64,000 nt of DNA from Fictibacillus phosphorivorans (GCF_007673525.1 NZ_VDZU01000001.1:1054001-1118000), one strand, 5' to 3'. Shown: positions 1 through 8,708, numbered from the stretch's first letter. Program-made: numbers and translations. The notes: generated from the letters alone by a model not told the origin.

Positions 1-185
1 GCAGTTCCGGTTTTCCAGTTAAAGATAGAAAAAGCAGTTTTTTTGTTCTCTTGTTTTACTGGAAGACGGATTTCTTGACCGACCATATAGGCAGCGTTGG
101 TATTCTTAATCTTTTTAAATTCTCCGCCCTCAGCAAGAACGATGACATGGCGTTTGTTAACTTCTACAATAATCGCTTTGTTCAT
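1..185 (-). CDS. rsgI: RsgI-type anti-sigma factor, N-terminal part (cut by window edge)
   Basis: About 61 residues are visible, beginning MNKAIIVEVNKRHVIVLAEG and running off the left edge. This matches the small N-terminal RsgI domain that binds and holds SigI in Bacillus and Clostridium; full RsgI proteins continue into a transmembrane segment and an extracellular part that cannot be seen here. The ATG (183-185) shares one base with the TAA of the upstream SigI-like gene (TAATG), so the two are probably translationally coupled. The partner is unusual because it lacks sigma region 2. Family membership is by eye from the N-terminal motif and the gene order. Confidence 0.75.
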   Translation of the reverse strand, partial: MNKAIIVEVNKRHVIVLAEGGEFKKIKNTNAAYMVGQEIRLPVKQENKKTAFSIFNWKTGT

Positions 186-616
186 TAGTGTTTTCCTCCC
201 GTGCCAGGAACATATTGCAGCAACACTTGATAATTTTCTATAAAAATAAGGGTAAGAGCGGTTATGTATTCTCGCTGTTTTTTCATGGTGTGCTTCTGAC
301 GCTGTGTACTTTCATTATGAAGAAGGGGCAACCGTTTCCACGTTAAAAAGTAATTCCGCATCTCAGGATCTTTCGAGATCTCTTCAGCAACTTTTATAGC
401 TTGTTGTCTGTTTTCAACATCCTTAGGAGTGCTGGAGACTAAGTGACTAAACTCTATTCCATATTCTTTTAGACGCATTTTAAAATGCGATATTTCTTTT
501 GCAGGATCTGGTTCATCCGTTGCATTCGTGCATAGACTCAACGATGAATGTGAAGACGGTGTTTCAAATGCAGGCTGAAATGATTTATTTTTTTTCGAAA
601 ACCAACGGCGGATCAA
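185..616 (-). CDS. SigI-like protein lacking sigma region 2 (C-terminal domain only)
   Basis: The 143-residue product matches the C-terminal half of B. subtilis SigI: the stretch around RLKEYGIEFSHLV, then RQQAIKVAEEI, then a basic segment KKQREYITAL like the SigI segment RNRKYIIAI. SigI is about 250 residues, so the N-terminal half with region 2 (core and -10 binding) is absent. I place the start at TTG 616-614 because a strong GGAAGGAGGGGG lies just before it; the longer frame to 676 begins with a hydrophobic stretch unlike any sigma factor. No remnant of region 2 lies upstream before the divergent gene at 782. It overlaps the rsgI start by one base. It could be a decayed sigma factor, a region-4-only subunit of a split sigma factor, or an anti-sigma sponge. 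Confidence 0.65.
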   Translation of the reverse strand: MIRRWFSKKNKSFQPAFETPSSHSSLSLCTNATDEPDPAKEISHFKMRLKEYGIEFSHLVSSTPKDVENRQQAIKVAEEISKDPEMRNYFLTWKRLPLLHNESTQRQKHTMKKQREYITALTLIFIENYQVLLQYVPGTGGKH

Positions 617-781
617 TTGTTCCCCCTCCTTCCAACGAATATGTAAAATAATATATTTCAAGATAATAATAACCAAATTATTATAGTATACTTTCCTATT
701 AAAAAATAGGGAAGAAAGTCACAAGAGTAGATGTTTATGAAGTTTGATAGCGCTCATAGATGGAAAAACTGAGAGTGGGTG

Positions 782-1048
782 ATGAAGTTGAAATATAATA
801 AGGAAGATCGAGAGAAATATAGTGAAGCGATAGATCGCATGCAAGAGGGTTTAGACAGCATGATCGATTTGTACAACGAAGCTGAAGATGATGAAGAGCT
901 GATTCAATATGATGAAGAGGTCATAGCGGCAATCAGGCAAGCCAAAGAAAGCTTTGGAGAGGATTTTATCAACCAAAAGATAAACACGATCGTTAAAGAA
1001 GTGCTCTCACTCATGCAAGGGGGTCAGACCCCCAACAAAGACAAATAG
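782..1048 (+). CDS. mstX: Mistic (MstX) homologue, short form
   Basis: The acidic, helical 88-residue protein lines up with Mistic of B. subtilis: AIDRMQEGLDSMIDLYNEA here against AIDRMNEGLDAFIQLYNES in Mistic, followed by an equivalent of the LNTIIKQIL segment. Mistic is a small membrane-associating protein lacking a signal sequence, encoded just before the potassium channel gene yugO. This copy lacks the first roughly 20 residues of the B. subtilis protein, as do short homologues in other bacilli. No channel gene follows: a strong terminator and a convergent gene come next. ATG 782 or GTG 779 could be the start; the upstream GAGAGTGGG is only a fair ribosome site. Confidence 0.8.
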   Translation: MKLKYNKEDREKYSEAIDRMQEGLDSMIDLYNEAEDDEELIQYDEEVIAAIRQAKESFGEDFINQKINTIVKEVLSLMQGGQTPNKDK

Positions 1049-1094
1049 TGCTTCTTTGTACATCTCACTAGGACAGTCGTAACCTTCAAAACTA

Positions 1095-1138
1095 AACACC
1101 CGCCTTCAGTTATTTAAGAAGGCGGGTGTTTGGTTTTC
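1095..1138. terminator. Bidirectional intrinsic terminator
   Basis: A 13-bp stem (AACACCCGCCTTC, 1095-1107, pairing with 1118-1130) with a 10-base loop is followed by T-rich sequence. It lies between the convergent Mistic gene and the membrane protein gene ending at 1153. Confidence 0.85.
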
Positions 1139-1152
1139 TTATAGAATGCATA

Positions 1153-1503
1153 TCATAGAACATACATAAAGATCGGAAACATGTTCCAGCATAACCATAG
1201 TGTAAAGATAAATAGAATAGAGATTGGAATAGACACTGTGTACTGAATCCATCTTGTTGTTCCTGAACTGAGCTGCCACACTTTACGAACGACAAGGATG
1301 AACAAAGGTATGGTCAATAGAAGAAAGAATAATCTTACCCAATATACATAAGTCACAGTATCAGGTGTTAATGAGAATAAAGAGATGAAGCACACGATGC
1401 CTATTATTCCATATAACGGCCAGATGACTTGTTTCATCTTCTTAGAATCATGTATTGTTAGAAGAGAGAATGCAATTAAGCAGATAATGGTGTATACAAT
1501 CAT
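1153..1503 (-). CDS. Small integral membrane protein, unknown function
   Basis: The 116-residue product is almost entirely hydrophobic. I see four likely membrane spans: about residues 1-15, 25-45, 53-72 and 90-113, with a short basic loop (HDSKKMK) after the first and a basic loop around residues 68-85. An excellent ribosome site (AGGAGGTCTATAATG on the minus strand) supports the start. It stands alone, convergent with the Mistic gene and divergent from the reductase gene. I do not recognise the family. Confidence 0.65.
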   Translation of the reverse strand: MIVYTIICLIAFSLLTIHDSKKMKQVIWPLYGIIGIVCFISLFSLTPDTVTYVYWVRLFFLLLTIPLFILVVRKVWQLSSGTTRWIQYTVSIPISILFIFTLWLCWNMFPIFMYVL

Positions 1504-1622
1504 TATAGACCTCCTAACTTGTTATCTTTTACTCTATTCTCTGTTTTTAATTTTTATGAGATTACTATAAAATCAAAAGTAATTCTAGTAAAAACAAGAT
1601 ATGTAACAGAAAGGTGATAAGA

Positions 1623-2174
1623 ATGAAAATCGCAGTAATCAACGGAAGCTCAAGAGAAAACGGAAATACGGATGCTCTGACTCAAAAGGCATTAGACGGG
1701 ATTCCGTATACTTCTTTTTACCTCAAAAACCACAAGATAAATCCTATAGATGATCTACGCCACGATGAAGGAGGATTTGTTAAGGTAGACGACGATTATG
1801 AAGAGTTAATCAACCAGATTCTACAGCATGACGTACTTATTTTTGCTACTCCTGTTTACTGGTATGGAATGAGTGGGGTTATGAAAAACTTTGTAGATCG
1901 TTTCTCACAGAGCTTAAGAGATGAAACATTAAACTTTAAGAAAAGCATGAGCGAAAAAAAAGCTTATGTAATTATAGTTGGCGGAGACTATCCTCGAATA
2001 AAGGGACTACCATTAATTCAGCAATTTCAATATATATTTGACTTTTTAGGTACTGAATTTGTTGGCTATTTAATAGGTGAAGCAAATGCACCTCATGAGA
2101 TTTTATCCGACTCTAAAAGTATAGGAGATGCTCTATCGTTTAATAAAGCTTTATTGAAGCACACTGATAAATAG
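1623..2174 (+). CDS. NADPH-dependent FMN reductase / flavodoxin-fold oxidoreductase
   Basis: The protein starts MKIAVINGSSRENGNTDAL, the phosphate-binding loop of the NADPH-dependent FMN reductase family, and carries the FMN-contact motif FATPVYWYGMSGVMKNFVDR around residues 80-100. At 183 residues it has the usual length. Members reduce flavins, quinones or azo compounds in the cytoplasm using NAD(P)H; the substrate here cannot be told. ATG 1623 follows AAAGGTGAT at good spacing; the GTG at 1614 lies inside that site. It appears monocistronic, with a hairpin terminator directly after the stop. Confidence 0.85.
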   Translation: MKIAVINGSSRENGNTDALTQKALDGIPYTSFYLKNHKINPIDDLRHDEGGFVKVDDDYEELINQILQHDVLIFATPVYWYGMSGVMKNFVDRFSQSLRDETLNFKKSMSEKKAYVIIVGGDYPRIKGLPLIQQFQYIFDFLGTEFVGYLIGEANAPHEILSDSKSIGDALSFNKALLKHTDK

Positions 2175-2187
2175 TCAGTGTGTTTTT
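2160..2187 (+). terminator. Intrinsic terminator after the FMN reductase gene
   Basis: CACACTGA (2160-2167) pairs with TCAGTGTG (2175-2182), followed by TTTTT. The stem overlaps the stop codon. Confidence 0.75.
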
Positions 2188-2410
2188 CTATATTACTAAC
2201 TGAAAGTAAAAATTTTTGCAATGTTCTAATAGAGTTGTTTTTCATTTGAAGTATCAACCTGGACAATTCCATCCGAGTGTTTAAGGATAAACATTAATGC
2301 GAATCCAAAAAGAGGAAAATAACTCTTGTGTTTTTTTGTATTTAATAGAAAAATAGAGAAAAGGCATTTCTTGTAAATACTTTAAAAATAATTCAACAAG
2401 GATGTAGAAC

Positions 2411-4234
2411 ATGCGAGAGACTTCGTTTGAATTACAAAATAAAAAACAATTGATGCACACGTTCTATGAAGCGGTTAATAGCGGGATTATCGTGTTAGAA
2501 ACATGTGGCACGATTCTTTATGCGAATACAAAAGCGTGTGGCATGTTAAGATTGACTGATTCTGAAGTTGAAGGCGCATTTCTATATGAGCTTCCGTTCT
2601 TTATTACAGATTCAAACAGTGAGAAATGGTCACTTAAAGAAGCTTACCTTCAACATGTAAAAAACAAAACACAAGAATATCAGGTCGAAATAGATTTAAT
2701 CTGTAACAACACAGGCTTTTCGTCTTCGTTGTCTGTTTCAATCGTTCCTCTTAAGAATAATTTGAGCGATCTATCCGTTATTACTTTAACGGATAATCAG
2801 CAGTTAAAACGTACAGAAAAAATGTTGAATCGCAGTCAGCAGCGGTTTTACTCGCTCGTAAATTCAATGGAAGACACCGTCTTTACGTTAGACACTAATT
2901 TTGTACATACAGGCATCTATGGACGATGGATGGAGAAACATGGTGTGAAGCCATCCTACTTTTTAGGGAAGACCGTTCGCGAAGTTTTTGGCGCTGAGAT
3001 TGCTGAAGGGCAAGAAAAAGCATGTCGTCTTGTTTTGCAGGGTAAATCTCAGTTTTATGAATGGAGTAATGTGCGTGGTGGTGAACGTCTCTATTACCAA
3101 GCTATCTTGTCTCCTATAAAAAATGATCAAGGTCAAGTAGAAGGAATAGTCGGCGTTTCAAGAGATATCACTCAAAGCAAGAGAATGGAACTAGGACTTC
3201 GAGAGAGTGAGGAAAGGTTCCGTCAATTTGCTGAGAATGCAAAAGACATCTTTTGGATGCAAGATTACAAAACGCATCAGCTTCTTTACATATCAAAAGC
3301 TTTTAAGCAAATATGGGATACTGAAGAGAGTGATCTCATTGAATCTGTTTTTACAGACGTTCACTCGGAAGATCAAGAAGCAGTCTCAGCGTTCATTAAA
3401 TTAATCGCAAAAGGTGAATCACAGATTGAATATCGGATACATGGGAAAAATAACAGAGTCCGCTGGATCCGAACAAGAGCATTTCCAATCACCAATGACG
3501 AGGAAGAGATCTATCGAATCGCAGGAATCTCTGAAGATATTACAGATTTAAAAGAAAAAGAAGAGCTGCTTAGAAAATCTGATAAGCTTACCGTCGTGGG
3601 TGAGCTAGCTGCAGGTATCGCTCATGAGATCCGTAATCCGCTCACTAGTATCAAGGGGTTCGTCCAACTCATGAAAGCAGATATGGAAGATCTTCATAGC
3701 GAGATCATCTTATCAGAGATGGATCGGATCGAATCGATCATTACTGAATTTTTAGTATTAGCTAAACCACATCAAGAAACGTTTTTTCAACATAGAAACG
3801 TGAATGATTTTATTAAACAGACCATCACTTTGTTAGATTCAGAAGCAAACCTTAATAACGTTCAATTTGAGACGCATTTAATGAACGTGCCTCAGATTCT
3901 TTGTGAAGGAAATCAAATTAAACAAGTCATCATCAATGTTATCAAGAATGCTATAGAATCCATGGATAGCGGAGGCACCATTTTTGTAGAAACAGGAGCA
4001 CATGATGAAGGCTATGTTTTTATTAAGGTTACTGATCAAGGAGTAGGGATAAGCGAAGAACGTCTTGCGAGACTTGGGGAACCCTTTTATTCCAATAAAG
4101 AAAAAGGAATTGGACTAGGCCTCATGGTATCATTGAAGATCATTGAAAATCATCATGGAAACATTACCTTTGAAAGTATGTTAGATATTGGGACAACGGT
4201 CACGATATTGCTGCCGACAAAGCTATTACCATAA
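2411..4234 (+). CDS. Multi-PAS sensor histidine kinase (sporulation-kinase-like)
   Basis: A 607-residue soluble kinase. I read three PAS domains (about residues 13-130, 145-258 and 262-382; the last two end in the PAC-type VGVSRDIT and AGISEDIT), a HisKA domain with phospho-acceptor His405 in GIAHEIRNPLTSIKGF, and an HATPase domain with an N box (NVIKNAIESM), DQGVGI and GLGLMVS. The H-box sequence is typical of Bacillus phosphorelay kinases such as KinA and KinE. No transmembrane segment or neighbouring response regulator is present, as expected for an orphan kinase feeding Spo0F. The start follows AAGGATG. Input signal and true partner are unknown. Confidence 0.85.
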   Translation: MRETSFELQNKKQLMHTFYEAVNSGIIVLETCGTILYANTKACGMLRLTDSEVEGAFLYELPFFITDSNSEKWSLKEAYLQHVKNKTQEYQVEIDLICNNTGFSSSLSVSIVPLKNNLSDLSVITLTDNQQLKRTEKMLNRSQQRFYSLVNSMEDTVFTLDTNFVHTGIYGRWMEKHGVKPSYFLGKTVREVFGAEIAEGQEKACRLVLQGKSQFYEWSNVRGGERLYYQAILSPIKNDQGQVEGIVGVSRDITQSKRMELGLRESEERFRQFAENAKDIFWMQDYKTHQLLYISKAFKQIWDTEESDLIESVFTDVHSEDQEAVSAFIKLIAKGESQIEYRIHGKNNRVRWIRTRAFPITNDEEEIYRIAGISEDITDLKEKEELLRKSDKLTVVGELAAGIAHEIRNPLTSIKGFVQLMKADMEDLHSEIILSEMDRIESIITEFLVLAKPHQETFFQHRNVNDFIKQTITLLDSEANLNNVQFETHLMNVPQILCEGNQIKQVIINVIKNAIESMDSGGTIFVETGAHDEGYVFIKVTDQGVGISEERLARLGEPFYSNKEKGIGLGLMVSLKIIENHHGNITFESMLDIGTTVTILLPTKLLP

Positions 4235-4242
4235 GATTTGAT

Positions 4243-4280
4243 AAAACACATTTCGGCTTCCTGAAATGTGTTTTATTTTT
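4243..4280 (+). terminator. Intrinsic terminator after the histidine kinase gene
   Basis: A 12-bp perfect stem (AAAACACATTTC, 4243-4254, with 4263-4274) is followed by a T-rich tract. Confidence 0.85.
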
Positions 4281-4455
4281 GCTTGCTAAATAAGTGTTTA
4301 CGGTTTTTTTGTATAGGGTAACCATATACAAGATGCATGAAAAATCTGATCTTTTTGATAGGTGAGAATTAACGTAAAATTGTGAACATTTCTAATTCAT
4401 GCTACCCTTGTCTAGTAGGGGGATGTACAAAAAGGGATATTCAAGGAGGATAAGA

Positions 4456-5241
4456 ATGAAGGATTTTAAAAAGAAGATTGGTATTTTAGCTGTCGTTTTT
4501 TCAATGTTTGTTCTAGCTGCATGTGGCAGCAGTGAGTCAAGTGACGGAGGTCCAGAATTAAAAAACGAAGGTGAATTTAATTTCATCGTATCAGGAGAGT
4601 TTCCACCATTCAGCTCAGTTGATAAAGGCGGAGAACTAACAGGATTTGATGTTGCAGTTGGTAAGGCGATTGCCAAAGAACTTGGTCTAAAGCCTGTCCC
4701 AGAAAAGTTTAAATTCCACGGCGCTGTATCCGCTATTAAGGCAGATCGTTTTGACGCAGCAGTGGCAAGCCATACAATCACTGAAGACCGAAAGAAAGCA
4801 GTGAATTTCAGCGAGCCCTATTATTACTCAGGTCCGGTAATCTTTACAAGACCAGACAGTGATATTAAAACAAAAGAAGATTTAAAAGGAAAAGAAGTTG
4901 CTGTTTCAAAAGGTTCTACCTATGAAAAATCTGCACAAGATTTCACAGATCAGATTAAAAACTATGATAGTGATGCGACAGCATTGCGTGCGTTGAGTGA
5001 AGGGAAACACGATGCGGTAATCACTGACGCAATCACTGGTAAACAAGCGATTGAAAAAGGATTTAAGATCGTTGAACAAGAGCAGCTTGGTACGAGTGAA
5101 CAAGCAATCGCTATTAAAAAAGAAGATAAAGAATTGCTGAAAGCGGTAAATAAGGCATTAAAGAAAATGAAGGATAACGGTGAGCTTGCGAAGCTTAGTG
5201 AAGAATACGTCGGTGCTGATATCACGAAGAAGCCTGAATAA
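4456..5241 (+). CDS. Polar amino acid ABC transporter, substrate-binding lipoprotein
   Basis: The start at 4456 follows AAGGAGGATAAGA. The 261-residue protein has a lipoprotein signal with lipobox LAAC (Cys near residue 22), then a family-3 solute-binding fold: GEFPPFSS, LTGFDVAVGKAIAKELG and ITEDRKKAVNFSEPYYYSG are its standard signatures. It captures an amino acid (arginine, glutamine or cystine type; not resolvable) at the outer membrane face and delivers it to the permease encoded just downstream. A hairpin between this gene and the permease gene may lower expression of the latter, a common way to make binding protein in excess. Confidence 0.88.
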   Translation: MKDFKKKIGILAVVFSMFVLAACGSSESSDGGPELKNEGEFNFIVSGEFPPFSSVDKGGELTGFDVAVGKAIAKELGLKPVPEKFKFHGAVSAIKADRFDAAVASHTITEDRKKAVNFSEPYYYSGPVIFTRPDSDIKTKEDLKGKEVAVSKGSTYEKSAQDFTDQIKNYDSDATALRALSEGKHDAVITDAITGKQAIEKGFKIVEQEQLGTSEQAIAIKKEDKELLKAVNKALKKMKDNGELAKLSEEYVGADITKKPE

Positions 5242-5247
5242 TGGTGG

Positions 5248-5288
5248 AGCCGCCCTCATGAGGTTACGTGTAGGGTGGCTTTCTTTTA
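5248..5288 (+). terminator. Partial terminator inside the amino acid transporter operon
   Basis: AGCCGCCCT (5248-5256) pairs with AGGGTGGCT (5272-5280) before TTCTTTT. Its place between binding protein and permease suggests attenuation rather than a full stop. Confidence 0.6.
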
Positions 5289-5351
5289 TACAAACAGTTC
5301 AACACACCACAACACCATTTAAAAAGAGAATGAAAAGGGGAGGACAATGGC

Positions 5352-6011
5352 ATGTTTGATCTCGCACACATTTTAGACGTATTAGTAGAAAGTTATCCAC
5401 TCTTCATGAAGGGACTATGGGTCACACTTCAGCTTACCTTTGTATCGGTTTTGATCGGTACGGTAATCGGACTCATTTTTGCGTTATTTAAAATCTCAGG
5501 AATTAAAGTTTTGAATTGGATAGCGAACATTTATATTGCACTTATTCGCGGTACCCCGTTGATCGTACAGATTTTTATTTTTTACTTTGGTCTAGCGGAA
5601 TTAGGTATTTCTGCCTTCTGGTCGGCGGCATTTGGACTTGCTATGCATAATGGTGCTTATATTGCGGAGATCTTCAGGGGTTCTATTCAGTCTGTAGATA
5701 AAGGGCAGATGGAGGCAGGACGTTCATTAGGTATGACATATGGTTTGGCGATGAGAAGAATCATCCTGCCGCAAGCCTTTAAACGAGCGTTACCTCCTTT
5801 AGGTAACCAATTTATTATTGGTCTGAAGGATTCATCTCTTGCATCATTTATTGCCCTTAACGAGTTGTTCAGTATTGCAACGACACAAGGATCTAGAACA
5901 TTTGATGAGATGACATACCTGATTATCGTAGGTCTATACTATCTAATACTCGTTCTTCTTTTCACATTACTGGTTAACCTATTAGAGAAGAAACTATCAG
6001 CTGGGGAATAG
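5352..6011 (+). CDS. Amino acid ABC transporter permease (HisM/ArtQ type)
   Basis: The 219-residue membrane protein has about five spans and the single-gene amino acid permease signature: LIRGTPLIVQIFIFYFGL near residue 65 and the ATPase-contact EAA loop EAGRSLGMTYGLAMRRIILPQAF near residues 122-144. Such permeases work as homodimers with the ATPase encoded next. AGGGGAGGA precedes the ATG at suitable distance. The operon order is binding protein, permease, ATPase, with only 12 bases between this gene and the ATPase start. Confidence 0.88.
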   Translation: MFDLAHILDVLVESYPLFMKGLWVTLQLTFVSVLIGTVIGLIFALFKISGIKVLNWIANIYIALIRGTPLIVQIFIFYFGLAELGISAFWSAAFGLAMHNGAYIAEIFRGSIQSVDKGQMEAGRSLGMTYGLAMRRIILPQAFKRALPPLGNQFIIGLKDSSLASFIALNELFSIATTQGSRTFDEMTYLIIVGLYYLILVLLFTLLVNLLEKKLSAGE

Positions 6012-6023
6012 GAGGTGTCTGAG

Positions 6024-6758
6024 TTGAAAAAAGAAATGATACGCATTGAAAACTTGAAAAAGAGTTTTGGAGATCTAGAAGTATTAAAAGAAGTGAATCT
6101 AAACGTACAAGAGAGCGAAGTTGTAGTATTAATTGGTGCCAGTGGTTCTGGAAAAAGTACTCTTCTCAGATGCATCAATTTCCTTGAGATTAAAAACGGT
6201 GGAAGAATTGTCATTGAAGGAGAAGAATTTGATCCGAAAACTCATAACTTAAATGAAGTACGCCAAAGAGTAGGGATGGTTTTTCAGCACTTTAACTTGT
6301 TTCCTCACAAAACGGTATTGGAGAATGTGATGGAAGCTCCTCTTAAAGTAAAAAACCAAAATAAATCAGAAGCAGAACAGGAAGCAAAAGCTTTACTTGG
6401 TAAGGTGGGTCTTTCTGATAAAGCAGATGTTTATCCAGCGAAATTATCCGGTGGACAAAAGCAGCGTGTTGCTATCGCAAGAGCGCTTGCGATGAAACCA
6501 GATATCATGCTTTTTGATGAACCAACATCAGCACTCGATCCAGAACTTGTAGGAGAAGTGCTCGCCACAATGAAAGAGCTAGCGCAAGAAGGGATGACCA
6601 TGGTCGTTGTGACGCATGAGATGGGCTTTGCGAAAGAGGTAGCAGATGAGGTCGTTTACATGCACGATGGACAGATCTGGGAAAGAGGAAAGCCAGAAGA
6701 GCTTTTTGATGCTCCGAAAGAAGAGCGCACGAAAGATTTCTTAAGTTCTATCCTATAA
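6024..6758 (+). CDS. Amino acid ABC transporter ATP-binding protein (GlnQ/ArtR type)
   Basis: All ABC ATPase motifs are present in order: Walker [11 protein letters not shown]-loop [12 protein letters not shown], signature LSGGQKQR, Walker [14 protein letters not shown] and switch His in VVVTHEM. The 244-residue length and the [11 protein letters not shown] sequence are typical of the polar amino acid subfamily. I place the start at TTG 6024, eight bases after GGAGG (6011-6015); the GTG at 6015 overlaps that ribosome site. It energises the permease encoded upstream and ends the operon at a strong terminator. Confidence 0.9.
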   Translation: MKKEMIRIENLKKSFGDLEVLKEVNLNVQESEVVVLIGASGSGKSTLLRCINFLEIKNGGRIVIEGEEFDPKTHNLNEVRQRVGMVFQHFNLFPHKTVLENVMEAPLKVKNQNKSEAEQEAKALLGKVGLSDKADVYPAKLSGGQKQRVAIARALAMKPDIMLFDEPTSALDPELVGEVLATMKELAQEGMTMVVVTHEMGFAKEVADEVVYMHDGQIWERGKPEELFDAPKEERTKDFLSSIL

Positions 6759-6765
6759 AGTAAAG

Positions 6766-6794
6766 AAGGTGCAGCGATGAGCTGCACCTTTTCT
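6766..6794 (+). terminator. Intrinsic terminator after the amino acid transporter operon
   Basis: AAGGTGCAGC (6766-6775) pairs with GCTGCACCTT (6781-6790), loop of five, then TTCT. It may also serve the convergent gene ending at 6800. Confidence 0.8.
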
Positions 6795-6799
6795 ATTGG

Positions 6800-7708
6800 C
6801 TATTTTTGAGCGGCAGAAGATTGAACGGACTTTCCCGTTCGTTCTTGGATCATAAGAACGGCACCTAATACAAATAGAATACCAATACCTTGAACAGTGG
6901 AGATGGATTCTTTGTACAGCATCATACCCATCAAAGTTGCTACTACAGGTTCGATAGTAGACACGATGGATGCTTTACTCGCATCTATTTGTTGTAAGCC
7001 TTGGGTATAGAACCAGTAAGCAAATACGGTTGGAAAAAGACCAAGACCGAGCACGTTCATTAAAACAGCAGGGCTAAAGACTTGGAGATCAACAGAGGAT
7101 ATACCACTGATAGGAAATAGAGCAAGCATAGCAAAGAAAAAAGTATAGATACTGATGGTTAACGTTTCATATTTTCGGCTAGCTAACTTACCAAAAATGC
7201 TGTAAAGTGAATAGCCAAAACCAGCCCCTAAACCTATCAAAAGACTCAACATTGAGAGTTCTAATTGAGCAGAGAACAGACCTGAGACAAGTGTACAGCC
7301 AAAGAAGGTAGCAGCGAGTGCAAAGAGTTTCTGCCGGGTCAACTGCTCTTTAAAAATAATAGCTGATATGACAAGCACAAATGCTGGGGCTGTATACAAA
7401 AGAATAGCAGCAATAGCTAGTGAGGATGTTTGTATCGTCGTAAAATAACACCAATTGAAAAAGGATACACTCAAAATACCTGTACCTAAGAAATACCAAA
7501 TATCCTTTACATCGATCTTTAGCAAGCTAGATTTTTGTACAATAATCCATGCCAGAAATAATAGAAATGCGCTGGCAGCTCTTAAAAAAACAATCTGCAA
7601 GGATGTAAATCCCGCCTGTGAGAGCTCTTTAACGAAAAAACCGATGATTCCCCAAAGAGACGCACCGATTGCTACATATAAAAAAGCAAGTTTCGTTTGA
7701 TAAGGCAA
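6800..7708 (-). CDS. EamA/DMT-family transporter
   Basis: The 302-residue protein has about ten membrane spans arranged as two EamA repeats (about residues 8-140 and 150-290), with typical first-repeat text GASLWGIIGFFVKELSQAG and second-repeat text TVFAYWFYTQGLQQIDASKASIVSTIEPV. The family exports or imports small metabolites; the substrate is not predictable. I use TTG 7708: the upstream ATG lies in another frame that soon closes, and GGGG sits about ten bases before this TTG. A terminator for the neighbouring formate/nitrite gene lies upstream, so it is a single-gene unit. Confidence 0.82.
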   Translation of the reverse strand: MPYQTKLAFLYVAIGASLWGIIGFFVKELSQAGFTSLQIVFLRAASAFLLFLAWIIVQKSSLLKIDVKDIWYFLGTGILSVSFFNWCYFTTIQTSSLAIAAILLYTAPAFVLVISAIIFKEQLTRQKLFALAATFFGCTLVSGLFSAQLELSMLSLLIGLGAGFGYSLYSIFGKLASRKYETLTISIYTFFFAMLALFPISGISSVDLQVFSPAVLMNVLGLGLFPTVFAYWFYTQGLQQIDASKASIVSTIEPVVATLMGMMLYKESISTVQGIGILFVLGAVLMIQERTGKSVQSSAAQK

Positions 7709-7761
7709 ATTGGTTCATCCCCTATATAAAAATAATCAACATTCTACTGAAACTCTAACAA

Positions 7762-7798
7762 AAAACACCCTTACTGTATATCACAATAAAGGTGTTTT
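7762..7798 (-). terminator. Intrinsic terminator of the formate/nitrite transporter gene
   Basis: AAAACACC (7762-7769) pairs with GGTGTTTT (7791-7798); read on the minus strand the hairpin ends in a T tract. Confidence 0.7.
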
Positions 7799-7802
7799 AC
7801 AA

Positions 7803-8708
7803 TTATTCCATCTTATGTTTTATCTTTTCTACTTCCTCTTCTTCCTCTTTCACGATATCATCATCAATGTCTTCTTTAAAAGCGAAGGAAAGTAACAATG
7901 ATACTAATATCCCTCCACCGATCAAGTTACCTATCGTAGCAGGAATTAAATTAAGAAGAATAAATTCATACCAACTGTATTCAAATCCTTCTAACACGGT
8001 AATGCTAAAATACCCCATGTTCGCCACGGCGTGTTGGAAATTTCCTGCTTCAAATATGATAACAGGTAAAAGAATTCCAAAAATTTTACCCATTACATCT
8101 CTTGCTGCCGTAGCAAGAACGGCTGCAATTCCAATAAGCCAGTTTGCAAGAATACCAGAGAATAATACTTGAAACCAACCCCATGTGCCTCGTTCAGTAA
8201 ACTCCATCTTTTTTTCCATGAACTTTAAAAGTATCTCGTAAAATTCTTTGTCTAATGAACCTGACATATTAAGTAGAAACCCAACAAACAATGCTCCTAA
8301 AAAGTTACCGATATAACAGATTCCCCAAAACCTCAGTACCTTTTTACTGATCCAGTACTTAGATTGTAAAATATAGCTGGGCAGTAAGACATTGATCTCT
8401 GTAAATAGGATCGATCCTGATAGAAAGATCATCGTATATCCGATAGCAAATCCAACCCCTGATAAAAGGTTAAAGGGACCAGACGTTTCGACCCCCATGG
8501 ATAATAAAACGGAACCTAATGCGCCAAATGCGATAAAAGCACCTGCCATAAAAGATAAAATGAATTGTGCTAAGTTTGAAACTTGTAGAGATGCCTTTCC
8601 TTCTTCAATAAAATATTCGATAATTTGAACTGGAAAAAAGTATTGCCGATCTGGAACAGCTGCTTTTTTGCTATTGGTATTGTCTTGATTCTCTTTCATG
8701 TTCTGCAT
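7803..8708 (-). CDS. Formate/nitrite transporter family protein
   Basis: The 301-residue protein has a hydrophilic N-terminus of about 45 residues and then six membrane spans with FNT-family features: GAFIAFGALGSVLL near residue 55, a central GNFLGALFVGFLL, and NLIPATIGNLIGGGILVS near the C-terminus, followed by a highly acidic tail (EDIDDDIVKEEEEEVEK). FNT channels are pentamers moving formate, nitrite or related weak acids. No formate or nitrite enzyme gene is nearby, so the substrate is open. The GAGGGAAT before the ATG is a reasonable ribosome site. Confidence 0.85.
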   Translation of the reverse strand: MQNMKENQDNTNSKKAAVPDRQYFFPVQIIEYFIEEGKASLQVSNLAQFILSFMAGAFIAFGALGSVLLSMGVETSGPFNLLSGVGFAIGYTMIFLSGSILFTEINVLLPSYILQSKYWISKKVLRFWGICYIGNFLGALFVGFLLNMSGSLDKEFYEILLKFMEKKMEFTERGTWGWFQVLFSGILANWLIGIAAVLATAARDVMGKIFGILLPVIIFEAGNFQHAVANMGYFSITVLEGFEYSWYEFILLNLIPATIGNLIGGGILVSLLLSFAFKEDIDDDIVKEEEEEVEKIKHKME

